9,475 bases of DNA, taken from positions 1 to 9,475 of the forward strand of contig CAZUJU010000083.1 in the NCBI GenBank assembly GCA_964620675.1, in the 5' to 3' direction. The notes under the pieces are model-generated. The model was not told where the DNA came from, ran no database searches, and worked only from the letters and a program-made list of their open reading frames with translations. Each line of letters starts with the position of its first letter. Within the stretch, counting starts at the first letter, position 1. Made by a program: the position numbers and the translations under genes. This document shows positions 1-6,181 of this stretch, piece after piece. The DNA is from CAYSFW01 sp964620675. Its GTDB lineage: Bacteria; Pseudomonadota; Gammaproteobacteria; UWMA-0217.

Positions 1-104
1 AAAACGTACAGCAGGATACCGACGAACAGGGTGAAGAAGATCAGCAACGCGACGATCTTGCTATTTGCAAGCTGGGTAATCCAGATCCAGGCGTCGCCGA
101 TCAT
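1..104 (-). CDS. ccoQ: cbb3-type oxidase small subunit CcoQ/FixQ-like, 5' part only
   Basis: The first 34 codons are visible before the window edge cuts the gene. The ATG lies 15 bases after the ccoO stop and has a GGAG ribosome site upstream. After a short N-terminus containing GDAWIW and ITQLANSK, the peptide enters one hydrophobic segment at about residues 17-34 (IVALLIFFTLFVGILLYV). CcoQ/FixQ proteins are short single-span membrane subunits that stabilise the cbb3 oxidase and are usually encoded between ccoO and ccoP. The position directly after ccoO and the FF-x-LF-x-G pattern in the membrane span fit this family. The small family is poorly conserved and the soluble tail is missing, so the start of a CcoP with an N-terminal membrane anchor cannot be excluded. 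ccoP itself would lie beyond the left edge. Confidence 0.7.
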   Translation of the reverse strand, partial: MIGDAWIWITQLANSKIVALLIFFTLFVGILLYV

Positions 105-119
105 CTCGATCTCCGGGCG

Positions 120-857
120 CTAGCGGAATTGCGCAAAGTAGCCTTCGTCATACTGCCTGAAATCGACCAGGGTGCCGAGCATCTGCATATAGGCGACCAT
201 GGCATCCATTTCCGTGATACGACTCGAATCACCGTCATAGTTCTCGGCCTGCGCCTGTGCGACGAGATTTTCCTCGGCGCGGTTGATATCAAGCTTGCGC
301 GCGACCTCTTCGCCGAACTGGGCCACGTTAGCCTGAAACTCTTGTTCGCTCTCGGAGTAGGGTACTCCCACCTTTTTCAGCGCTCGCAAGCGGTTGGCAA
401 TGTCCGCGTAACGCAAAGGCGTCTCCAGCAGCCAAGGATAGTTCGGCATGATCGACTCCGGCACGACGGAACGCGGCGCAACGAAATGCTGTACATGCCA
501 CTCGTTTGAGTACTTGCCACCTACCCGTGCCAAATCTGGGCCGGTGCGCTTGGAACCCCACTGAAATGGGTGATCGTACTTTGATTCGGCAGCAAGCGAA
601 TAGTGTCCATAACGTAAGTCCTCATCGCGAAACGGCCTGATCATCTGTGAGTGACAGGTGTAGCACCCCTCGCGGATATAGATATCCCGCCCCCTCAGCT
701 CAAGCGGCGTGTAGGGACGCACACCGTCAACCTTCTCGACGGTATCGTTGATATAGAACAGCGGCACGATTTCAACCAACCCACCGATCCCCATTGCGAC
801 CAGGGACAGAACGATCAACAGCCCCGCGTTGGTTTCGATACTTTCGTGTTTGAGCAT
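120..857 (-). CDS. ccoO: cbb3-type cytochrome c oxidase subunit II, monoheme cytochrome c (CcoO/FixO)
   Basis: Membrane-anchored cytochrome c subunit that passes electrons towards CcoN. The protein is 245 residues from the ATG at 857, close to the usual family length. It opens with the typical HExIExN stretch and a single membrane span (about residues 12-34, ending GGLVEIVPLF). It carries one heme c motif, CYTCH (C65, C68, H69), followed by SQMIRPF. The probable axial methionine is M137 in the SIMPNYPWL motif, and the family stretch KRTGPDLARVGGKYS is also present. An in-frame TTG at 866 would add three residues, but it sits only one base from the GGGGAG ribosome site; the ATG is 10 bases from it and gives the family N-terminus, so I chose the ATG. 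The gene begins 18 bases after ccoN and is surely cotranscribed with it. No key residue is missing. Confidence 0.97.
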   Translation of the reverse strand: MLKHESIETNAGLLIVLSLVAMGIGGLVEIVPLFYINDTVEKVDGVRPYTPLELRGRDIYIREGCYTCHSQMIRPFRDEDLRYGHYSLAAESKYDHPFQWGSKRTGPDLARVGGKYSNEWHVQHFVAPRSVVPESIMPNYPWLLETPLRYADIANRLRALKKVGVPYSESEQEFQANVAQFGEEVARKLDINRAEENLVAQAQAENYDGDSSRITEMDAMVAYMQMLGTLVDFRQYDEGYFAQFR

Positions 858-875
858 CTGTGACAAACTCCCCGG

Positions 876-2336
876 TCAAACGCCCGCGCGCGCGAGCTTG
901 GCTGCGATCTTGGATTCGATCGCGGCGGCATCGCGCTTGGCGACCGTGATGGTCATCAGGATGTTATACGCCATGACGAACACACCACTGACGAATAGTA
1001 GCCCACCCAGAGCCCGCGCCACGTAGGGCCAATGCATGAATGCAACGGTTTCCACGAAGGTGTAAGCCAGATTGCCATACTCATCGAACGCACGCAGCAT
1101 CAGTCCCTGACCGATGCCGGACACCCACATCGAGGTAATGTAGAGCACGATGCCGATGGTCGCGAGGTAAAAGTGCACATAAACCAAGCGCTGGCTATAC
1201 AGCTTGGTGTCGTAGAGGCGCGGGATCATATGATATAGCGAGCCGAACGAAACCATCGCAACCCAACCGAGCGCGCCGGAATGGACGTGACCGATCGTCC
1301 AGTCGGTGTAATGCGACAATGCGTTGATGCTCTTCAGCGACATCATCGGACCCTCAAAGGTCGACATGCCGTAAAACGACAGCGAGGTAATCAGGAACAA
1401 CATAATCGGGTCGGTGCGCAGCTTGTCCCATGCGCCGGACAACGTCATCACGCCATTGATCATGCCGCCCCAGGATGGCATCAGCAGCAGGATTGAGAAC
1501 GTGGCGGCGAGCGTCGAAGTCCAGTCGGGAATCGCGGTCCAATGCAGGTGGTGGGAACCGACCCACATATAGAGAAAAATCAGCGCCCAAAAGTGGACAA
1601 TCGAGAGTCGATACGAATACACCGGGCGCCCGGCTTGTTTCGGCACGAAATAATACATCATGCCGAGGAACGCTGCCGTAAGGAAAAATCCGACCGCGTT
1701 ATGCCCATACCACCACTGGGTCATCGCGTCCTGAACACCGGAGAACAAGCTGTAGGACTCGAGACTGAAAAGACTGACCGGCATCGCCAGATTGTTGAAA
1801 ATGTGCAGCAACGCGGTCGCGAGAATGAACGCGATATAAAACCAGTTGGCGACGTAGATATGCGGTTGCGAGCGCCGCAGGACCGTACCGATGTACAACC
1901 AGAAGTAAACCACCCAGACCACGGCGATCGCGATATCGATCGGCCAGACGAACTCGGCGTACTCGCGCCCCTGAGTGTATCCAGCCATGTACGTGATCAC
2001 GCCGAGGATAAGCGCCGCATTCCAGCCGTAAAAAGTAAAGGTCGCGAGCGAATCACTGGGAAGCCGCGCCTGACAGGTACGCTGAACTACATAATAGGAG
2101 GTGGCAAAGAGCGCGTTGCCGCCGAATCCGAAGATCACACTGGTGGTGTGGACGGGGCGAAATCGACCGAACGAGATCGCCGCAATATCGAAGTTCAGAA
2201 ACGGCCAAGCCAACTGCGCCGCGATATAAACCCCGACGCTCATTCCAAACAGCCCCCAGACCAACGCCATGATCGAGAACTTGCGGATGACTTCGTAGTT
2301 GTACTGCTGATGCACGACGGGGGTGACGCCAGCCAT
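876..2336 (-). CDS. ccoN: cbb3-type cytochrome c oxidase catalytic subunit I (CcoN/FixN)
   Basis: Catalytic heme-copper subunit of the C-type (cbb3) oxidase. It reduces O2 to water at a heme b3/CuB site, pumps protons, and works at low oxygen. The 486-residue, multi-span protein has the complete ligand set: H63 (RPVHTT) and H352 for low-spin heme b, H350 for heme b3, and H212 (WYGHNAVGF), H262 and H263 (VGSHHLHW) for CuB. Y256 matches the cross-linked tyrosine specific to C-type enzymes, and E328 (STFEGPMMS) matches the glutamate at the top of their single proton channel. Assignments rest on a constant offset to the known Pseudomonas stutzeri numbering. The ATG has a strong GGAGAGG site three bases upstream. 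It is first in ccoN-ccoO-ccoQ, and its 155-base upstream gap holds a likely terminator and a possible leader structure. The cbb3 enzyme needs only heme B and heme C, so it does not use the neighbouring ctaA/ctaB products. Confidence 0.98.
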   Translation of the reverse strand: MAGVTPVVHQQYNYEVIRKFSIMALVWGLFGMSVGVYIAAQLAWPFLNFDIAAISFGRFRPVHTTSVIFGFGGNALFATSYYVVQRTCQARLPSDSLATFTFYGWNAALILGVITYMAGYTQGREYAEFVWPIDIAIAVVWVVYFWLYIGTVLRRSQPHIYVANWFYIAFILATALLHIFNNLAMPVSLFSLESYSLFSGVQDAMTQWWYGHNAVGFFLTAAFLGMMYYFVPKQAGRPVYSYRLSIVHFWALIFLYMWVGSHHLHWTAIPDWTSTLAATFSILLLMPSWGGMINGVMTLSGAWDKLRTDPIMLFLITSLSFYGMSTFEGPMMSLKSINALSHYTDWTIGHVHSGALGWVAMVSFGSLYHMIPRLYDTKLYSQRLVYVHFYLATIGIVLYITSMWVSGIGQGLMLRAFDEYGNLAYTFVETVAFMHWPYVARALGGLLFVSGVFVMAYNILMTITVAKRDAAAIESKIAAKLARAGV

Positions 2337-2339
2337 GAA

Positions 2340-2402
2340 CCTCTCCAGAACGTGTAGTTAGAATCGAACGCCCGTAAAGGGACGTAGACGCGGCCGGAGA
2401 GG
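2340..2402 (-). promoter_or_regulatory. ccoN leader with possible ribosome-site-sequestering hairpin
   Basis: On the transcribed strand the ccoN ribosome site GGAGAGG (2346 to 2340) has an exact 7-base complement CCTCTCC farther upstream (2402 to 2396). The pairing extends inward by one G-U and one G-C pair, giving about 9 base pairs around a loop of about 44 bases. A smaller internal CCC/GGG hairpin (near 2370-2384) could form within that loop. If formed, the structure would hide the ribosome site. Only complementarity is seen; formation and any regulatory role are inferred. Confidence 0.35.
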
Positions 2403-2414
2403 ATACGCCATCCA

Positions 2415-2420
2415 AGTATA
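2415..2420 (-). promoter_or_regulatory. candidate -10 element for ccoN
   Basis: TATACT on the minus strand (five of six bases of TATAAT) would place a transcript start near 2408, about 70 bases before the ccoN ATG. The nearest -35-like hexamer (TTGAAG) is about 21 bases away, too far for a good sigma-70 promoter, so an activator would probably be needed. I found no convincing FNR/Anr box (TTGAT-N4-ATCAA) in this gap. The element is weak and tentative. Confidence 0.25.
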
Positions 2421-2451
2421 AAATCAAGTTGACGGCGGGGCCTTCAACTTG
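2418..2451 (-). terminator. probable intrinsic terminator after ctaB
   Basis: Read on the minus strand, an 8-bp inverted repeat (CAAGTTGA, 2451 to 2444; TCAACTTG, 2432 to 2425) encloses an inner GGC/GCC stem with a CCC loop and one A-G mismatch. It is followed at once by ATTTTAT. It lies 41 bases past the ctaB stop, where the ctaA-ctaB transcript should end and before ccoN begins. The T-tract is short and interrupted, so termination may be incomplete, allowing some read-through into ccoN. Confidence 0.5.
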
Positions 2452-2491
2452 TTGAGACAGGCCATGTCACGCGGTGCTTAACCGCGACAAT

Positions 2492-3424
2492 TTAGCCTAG
2501 CACGACGGGAATTCGCTCTAGAATCAAGGGCAAATAGCGGTCAACGAGTAGGAAGGCGAACAATGCCAGGAGATATACGCTCGAGTACACGAACGTCTTA
2601 AGCGCCCAACGCCGGCTTTTCGTCGCGTGCATCATCCAGACGTGATAGAGAAACGCAACGCCCAACAGCAAAGCCCCAATCAGGTACACGACGCCGTTCA
2701 CGCCCATCAGGAACGGCAAGAATGTAACAACGATCAAGAGCACCGTGTACAGCATGATCTGCAAGCGGGTGAACGCCTCGCCATGGGTCACCGGCAGCAT
2801 CGGGATGCCGACCTTGGCGTACTCGTCCTTGCGATAGATCGCCAAGGCCCAAAAGTGGGGCGGGGTCCAGGTAAAAATGATCAGAAACAATACCATCGCG
2901 TAGGGATCAACCTGTCCGGTCACTGCCGTCCAGCCGAGCAACGGAGGCGTTGCCCCAGCCGCGCCGCCGATGACGATATTCTGGGGCGTCGCACGCTTGA
3001 GATACAGGGTGTAGATGAACGCATATCCAACGAGCGAGAACAGCGTCAGCAGCGCGGTCAACAGATTGACCGCAAGTACCAACACCAGCATACCCGTGAC
3101 CGCGAGCGCGCCGGCAAAGCGGATGCAACGCGCCGGAGTCAAGTGACCGGACGGAATCGGACGAAACTGGGTCCGTCGCATCTGCGCGTCGGCATGACGG
3201 TCGACGACATGGTTGATCGCGGCAGCGGCGCTCGCCATCAACGCGATACCGAGTGTTCCGAACACGAACGCCTGCCATGGAAACGGGTACGGCTGAGCCA
3301 GCAGCATCCCCACCCACGCCGTGAAGACCATCAGCGCGACCACCTTCGGCTTACACAACGCGAGATAATCATGGTACCCGGCGCGCCAAGTTTCGAAGAC
3401 GCCAACTGCTTTGATATTTTGCAT
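2492..3424 (-). CDS. ctaB: protoheme IX farnesyltransferase (heme O synthase, CtaB/CyoE)
   Basis: Integral membrane prenyltransferase of the UbiA superfamily. It transfers a farnesyl group to heme B, giving heme O, the substrate of CtaA. The 310-residue form starting at 3424 contains the Asp-rich motif N71-x3-D75-R-x2-D79 (NHVVDRHADAQMRRT), the conserved YLKRATPQNIVIGG stretch, and the second catalytic loop TWTPPHFWALAIYRKDEYAK (about 185-204) followed by GIPMLPV. Several hydrophobic spans fill the rest, as in the family. The start is uncertain. An ATG at 3436 shares its A with the ctaA stop (TGATG) but has a poor ribosome site; the ATG at 3424 has GAGG six bases upstream and is preferred. 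It is the last gene of the surf1-SCO-like-ctaA-ctaB run and is followed by a terminator-like hairpin. No sequence defect is seen. Confidence 0.96.
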   Translation of the reverse strand: MQNIKAVGVFETWRAGYHDYLALCKPKVVALMVFTAWVGMLLAQPYPFPWQAFVFGTLGIALMASAAAAINHVVDRHADAQMRRTQFRPIPSGHLTPARCIRFAGALAVTGMLVLVLAVNLLTALLTLFSLVGYAFIYTLYLKRATPQNIVIGGAAGATPPLLGWTAVTGQVDPYAMVLFLIIFTWTPPHFWALAIYRKDEYAKVGIPMLPVTHGEAFTRLQIMLYTVLLIVVTFLPFLMGVNGVVYLIGALLLGVAFLYHVWMMHATKSRRWALKTFVYSSVYLLALFAFLLVDRYLPLILERIPVVLG

Positions 3425-3435
3425 CGAAAACCTCA

Positions 3436-4458
3436 TCAAGCCAGGAGTTTGTTACGCGCGTAGAGACGATAGCTCAGCGCGAGCAGCGCGAGCAGCAGCA
3501 GCGCCGCCGTGCCGTTGTGCAACACTGCCACCGCGAGCGGCAGCTGCATCAAGACGTTCGCAATACCCAGACCGATCTGGGCGAGCAAGACGAGCAGAAC
3601 CGCCAGCGCCGCCTTTCGCAAACCGACTTCCAGATCCGATCGAATGATCGCCAGCGATAGCAGCAATAGGTAGCTCCCCACCGTCAACGCGCCGATGCGA
3701 TGGGCCATGTGGATTGCGGTTCGCGCCGGGCTCTCAAGCACCCCAAACTCATAATTCACCCCCAGTCCACGCCACAACACGAAGGCCTCGCGAAAATCCA
3801 TCATCGGCCACCATTCGGCCTGACAGCGTGGAAAGTCAGGACATGCCAGCGCGGCGTAGTTCGCGCTGGTCCAGCCGCCGAGCGCGATTTGCCCCACCAG
3901 CAACACGACGCCGATCACCGCCAGAATCCCAAAACTCGTACGGCGGCTCGAATACGCCCGCGGCGAGCGCGAGGTATTCAGCGTCAGCCACCACAGCAAC
4001 GCGAGGGTCGCGAACCCTCCAAGTAGATGCGCCATCACTACCACCGGCTTGAGCTGTAGCGTGACCGTCCACATACCGAGAATGCCCTGAAAAATGACCA
4101 GTGCCGCGAGAAGCGCCGGAAGCGCAATCGGCTGACGCGGATCCGCTCTGTTTCGCATCGCCAACGCCAAAATGGCGAGTATCAGTAAACCGAGCATCGA
4201 CGCGAGGTAGCGGTGCGCCATCTCCTTCCAGGCCTTCGCCGCTTCCACAGGGCGTTCCGGAAATTTGGCATTGGCCGCGGCCACCGCGTCGTCGTGCTTC
4301 GGCACGCCTAGATGACCGTAACAACCAGGCCAATCGGGACAACCGAGACCCGCATCGGACAACCGGACGTAGGCGCCCAGCATGATCACGCAGAGCGCCA
4401 GTACGCATCCGGCGGTAAGTAGTCGTCGGTACCAACGGACAGCGGCGCGCTCAACCAA
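3436..4458 (-). CDS. ctaA: heme A synthase (CtaA/COX15 family)
   Basis: Membrane enzyme that oxidises the C8 methyl of heme O to a formyl group, making heme A for the aa3 oxidase. It has 340 residues and about eight spans in two homologous halves. Visible motifs are GAYVRLSDAGLGCPDWPGC (cysteines 40 and 46), KEMAHRYLA with E79 and H82, MAHLLGG with H144, a second cysteine pair C206/C212 in ACPDFPRC, HMAHRIGA with H253, and VLHNGTA with H314. H82, H144, H253 and H314 match the four heme-ligand histidines of the family, and E79 matches the essential glutamate. The only start upstream of span 1 is a TTG at 4458, overlapping the previous gene by 8 bases, with an AGG about nine bases upstream. This overlap suggests translational coupling. 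CtaB, encoded next, makes its substrate. Confidence 0.95.
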   Translation of the reverse strand: MVERAAVRWYRRLLTAGCVLALCVIMLGAYVRLSDAGLGCPDWPGCYGHLGVPKHDDAVAAANAKFPERPVEAAKAWKEMAHRYLASMLGLLILAILALAMRNRADPRQPIALPALLAALVIFQGILGMWTVTLQLKPVVVMAHLLGGFATLALLWWLTLNTSRSPRAYSSRRTSFGILAVIGVVLLVGQIALGGWTSANYAALACPDFPRCQAEWWPMMDFREAFVLWRGLGVNYEFGVLESPARTAIHMAHRIGALTVGSYLLLLSLAIIRSDLEVGLRKAALAVLLVLLAQIGLGIANVLMQLPLAVAVLHNGTAALLLLALLALSYRLYARNKLLA

Positions 4459-5107
4459 TCTGAGATACCTTTAATAAGCGCTTGATATCTTTCAATATAC
4501 CCTTTGTCGTGGCGGCATCGTCATAACGCAGGACACGGTTTCCGTGAGGATCGATCAAGTAGATTTGGTTCGCGACTACACCGACGCCGAATGCGTCGGC
4601 CTGCGACTCGCGCCTCGCCTCCAGCACCTCCGCTAAAGTCATGTTGGCGTGTTCAGCCCGCAGCAATTCGCGGGTCGCTACCGCGGGCGGCTCCAGCGTC
4701 AAATAGATCGCCTTCACACGCACAAGGTCCCGGCCCAGCATCGCGCGCGCCTGGCGGATCTTGAACAGCGCTGCCTGACATTCAAGTCGACAATCGCCTT
4801 GAGCTAGGTAGATCAAGGTCCAATGCCCCATCAGCGCCTCGGGACTCAATAATGACCCGTCCTCCGCTTTCGCCTCCAGCACCGCCAATGGCTGGATCGG
4901 CAACAAGAGCTCGCCGTGATTGACATGAGTTGCTGGCTTCCAGATATCGAGGTTGGCATACAGCACGATCGCCAACAGCAACGGTATGAAAAACGCCGCG
5001 AATACCGCGATCAACGCCCTCCGACCGCGCGTTTGCGCGATTGTTACGCCTGCGTTGTTGCTACGGCGCGATGAAGAGGCTGGCGGTTGAGTTTCTGACT
5101 GGATCAA
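4451..5107 (-). CDS. SCO-like thioredoxin-fold membrane protein of oxidase clusters
   Basis: A 218-residue protein with a cytoplasmic N-terminus of about 30 residues, one membrane anchor (about 31-51) and a predicted periplasmic thioredoxin-like domain. It has a CxxxC motif at C106/C110 (GDCRLECQ), the spacing of the SCO1/SenC copper-binding cysteines, and a late IYLIDPHGN strand like the SCO core. The third SCO copper ligand, a histidine five residues before the Tyr of that strand, is not present (V178 there). It may therefore act as a thiol-disulfide or weak copper factor rather than a full SCO copper donor; this is inference. From memory, Pseudomonas has a similar uncharacterised gene between surf1 and ctaA (PA0111 region). 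The start is TTG at 5107, overlapping the surf1 stop, with an excellent GGGAGG site seven bases upstream; no better ATG exists. Confidence 0.85.
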   Translation of the reverse strand: MIQSETQPPASSSRRSNNAGVTIAQTRGRRALIAVFAAFFIPLLLAIVLYANLDIWKPATHVNHGELLLPIQPLAVLEAKAEDGSLLSPEALMGHWTLIYLAQGDCRLECQAALFKIRQARAMLGRDLVRVKAIYLTLEPPAVATRELLRAEHANMTLAEVLEARRESQADAFGVGVVANQIYLIDPHGNRVLRYDDAATTKGILKDIKRLLKVSQIG

Positions 5108-5835
5108 TTCTTTTCCTCCCGGCGCGACCTATTCGCCGCGACTAACATCAAAATCGTAAACGCGGCCGCAAGTGCATACCACTGCACCGCATAACCCAGG
5201 TGCCGCTCGGGCCCCATGGGCAGCGGTGTCCAGCCGCGCGCGTAACCGTTATCGTCGGACGGATCGAGCCGAATAATCACGGGCAGTAGCGCGTAACCCA
5301 AACGTTCGGCCATCAGCCCGAAATCGACATACACCACGACCCTCGGCCAGGACACGGAATCCGCGTCCATCACACCGATACGGAATCCATCGCCGAACGG
5401 CACATAGACCGAGCCGAGTATGCGCCTTACGCGACTGTCCACCGACACATCAGGAACCAACTGTCGCGTCAACCCTTGCGCCACCCAGCCACGATCAACC
5501 AACACTGCGGCCTCAACACCCGCCAACTTGAGCGGCGTCATCACGTGATAACCCACTCGCCCCGACCGCACCTGATTGTCCAATAGAAACTGATGCTCGC
5601 CGTCGTAGGCGCCCTGCGCGGTCACCGGCGCGTAACGAAGCTCGGCGTAATCGTCAATCCCGATCGGTAACGCGACCGCCAGCGCGGTACTACGCGCCTC
5701 GTAGTCAGCAACGATCGTGCGCTTGAATTCGGCTCGCTGCATCTGCCAAGTGCCCAACCCGAGCAACAACCCCAGCACAGGCGCAGCCACAACACACGCT
5801 TTCCAACCTGGGCAAATTTTCAACATGCGGGGCAT
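5104..5835 (-). CDS. surf1: SURF1 family cytochrome oxidase biogenesis protein
   Basis: Assembly factor for aa3-type oxidase that helps deliver heme a to subunit I. The 243-residue form has the standard layout: an N-terminal span (about 13-31) running into GLGTWQMQRAEFKR, a periplasmic domain with RYAPVTAQGAYDGEHQFLLD and GRVGYHVMTPL, then VLVDRGWVAQG. A conserved RHLGYAVQWYALA stretch (H212) leads into the second span (about 214-234). The start is uncertain. ATGs at 5835 and 5826 both lack a clear ribosome site; an in-frame GTG at 5895 would add a Gly/Ser-rich leader that only reflects a tandem DNA repeat in the promoter region, so it is rejected. The stop overlaps the TTG start of the SCO-like gene. 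It heads the assembly operon and is divergent from the DUF2909 gene. Confidence 0.93.
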   Translation of the reverse strand: MPRMLKICPGWKACVVAAPVLGLLLGLGTWQMQRAEFKRTIVADYEARSTALAVALPIGIDDYAELRYAPVTAQGAYDGEHQFLLDNQVRSGRVGYHVMTPLKLAGVEAAVLVDRGWVAQGLTRQLVPDVSVDSRVRRILGSVYVPFGDGFRIGVMDADSVSWPRVVVYVDFGLMAERLGYALLPVIIRLDPSDDNGYARGWTPLPMGPERHLGYAVQWYALAAAFTILMLVAANRSRREEKN

Positions 5836-5865
5836 GTGTAGCGAAACAGCGTTGTTCAATATTCG

Positions 5866-5873
5866 GCTATACT
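5866..5873. promoter_or_regulatory. candidate shared, symmetric -10 core of divergent promoters
   Basis: GCTATACT reads as TATACT on the plus strand (5868-5873, 34 bases before the DUF2909 ATG) and TATAGC on the minus strand (5871 to 5866, about 30 bases before the surf1 start). The TATA core is self-complementary, so a single site could be used in both directions. No good -35 hexamer is seen at 17 bases on either side. Leader lengths would be short on both sides, which fits a divergent promoter, but the call rests only on sequence. Confidence 0.35.
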
Positions 5874-5874
5874 G

Positions 5875-5892
5875 ACCGGAACCACCGGAACC
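5875..5892. repeat. perfect 9-bp tandem direct repeat in the divergent promoter region
   Basis: ACCGGAACC occurs twice back to back, at 5875-5883 and 5884-5892, between the candidate -10 core and the DUF2909 start codon. The spacing of 9 bases is close to one helical turn, so it could be a binding site for a regulator, or it may be a chance local duplication. Reading the minus strand through it in the surf1 frame gives a Gly/Ser repeat, which is why the longer surf1 start looks artificial. Confidence 0.55.
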
Positions 5893-5906
5893 CACTGGCT
5901 ACCCGC

Positions 5907-6119
5907 ATGATCGTCAAACTTATCGTATTGCTACTTCTACTCGTCATCATTGGCAGTCTGGGTTCGGCAATGTTCTTTCTTGTCCGAGACTCTGGAGACA
6001 GTACCCGAACGGTCAAGGCACTGACGGTTCGTATTGGCTTATCGTTCCTTGCGTTTCTAATCTTGATGGGCGGTTATTTCCTGGGTTACATACAACCGCA
6101 CGCCCCTTTCCCCGGTTGA
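5907..6119 (+). CDS. twin transmembrane protein, DUF2909 type, unknown function
   Basis: A 70-residue membrane protein with two predicted spans (about 4-24 and 42-62) joined by a charged loop (VRDSGDSTRTVKALTVR) and ending PHAPFPG. The pattern of FFLV-R/K-D, a Ser/Arg loop, a second span and a His-Ala-Pro tail is what I recall for DUF2909 proteins, one of which sits at the same place in the Pseudomonas aa3 cluster (PA0109 region). Function is unknown; constant association with oxidase genes suggests a role in assembly or stability. It is the only plus-strand gene here, convergent with ctaE and divergent from surf1, so it must have its own promoter. No clear ribosome site precedes the ATG. Confidence 0.85.
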   Translation: MIVKLIVLLLLLVIIGSLGSAMFFLVRDSGDSTRTVKALTVRIGLSFLAFLILMGGYFLGYIQPHAPFPG

Positions 6120-6138
6120 ATCGCTGGACTGACAGACC

Positions 6139-6167
6139 GGAGTGCGCGCACCGTTAGTCGCCACTCC
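6139..6167. terminator. weak inverted repeat between convergent DUF2909 and ctaE genes
   Basis: GGAGTG (6139-6144) and CACTCC (6162-6167) could form a 6-bp stem with a 17-base loop in the 62-base gap between two convergent genes. A terminator is expected here for both transcripts. There is no T-tract on either side, so this is only a possible bidirectional or Rho-assisted stop. Confidence 0.2.
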
Positions 6168-6181
6168 ATTGGACCATCATT

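Noticed and set aside
101..292. 63-codon minus-strand frame overlapping ccoO and the ccoQ start
   Set aside because: It overlaps both genes in another frame and has an Arg/Ser-rich sequence with no recognisable features.
1921..1942. Dense GATC and CGATCG palindromes here and through ctaD
   Set aside because: They follow from frequent Ile-Ala and Ile-Asp codon pairs (ATC GCG and similar) in membrane proteins, so no special element is needed.
1542..2357. Long plus-strand open frame (about 271 codons) antisense to ccoN, with similar ones at 2627-3463 and 8908-9429
   Set aside because: The peptides are rich in Arg, His, Gln and Asp with no domain-like pattern, which is typical of the antisense frame of membrane protein genes; the opposite strand holds clear oxidase genes.
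2337..2491. FNR/Anr box before ccoN
   Set aside because: Several TTGA and TCAA half-sites occur, but none forms TTGAT-N4-ATCAA with correct spacing; the best inverted repeat (2425-2451) has an 11-base spacer and fits a terminator better.
5836..5895. Upstream GTG start of surf1 adding a Gly/Ser-rich leader
   Set aside because: The extension is the translation of the tandem DNA repeat and covers the likely promoter of the divergent gene; family members start shortly before the first membrane span.
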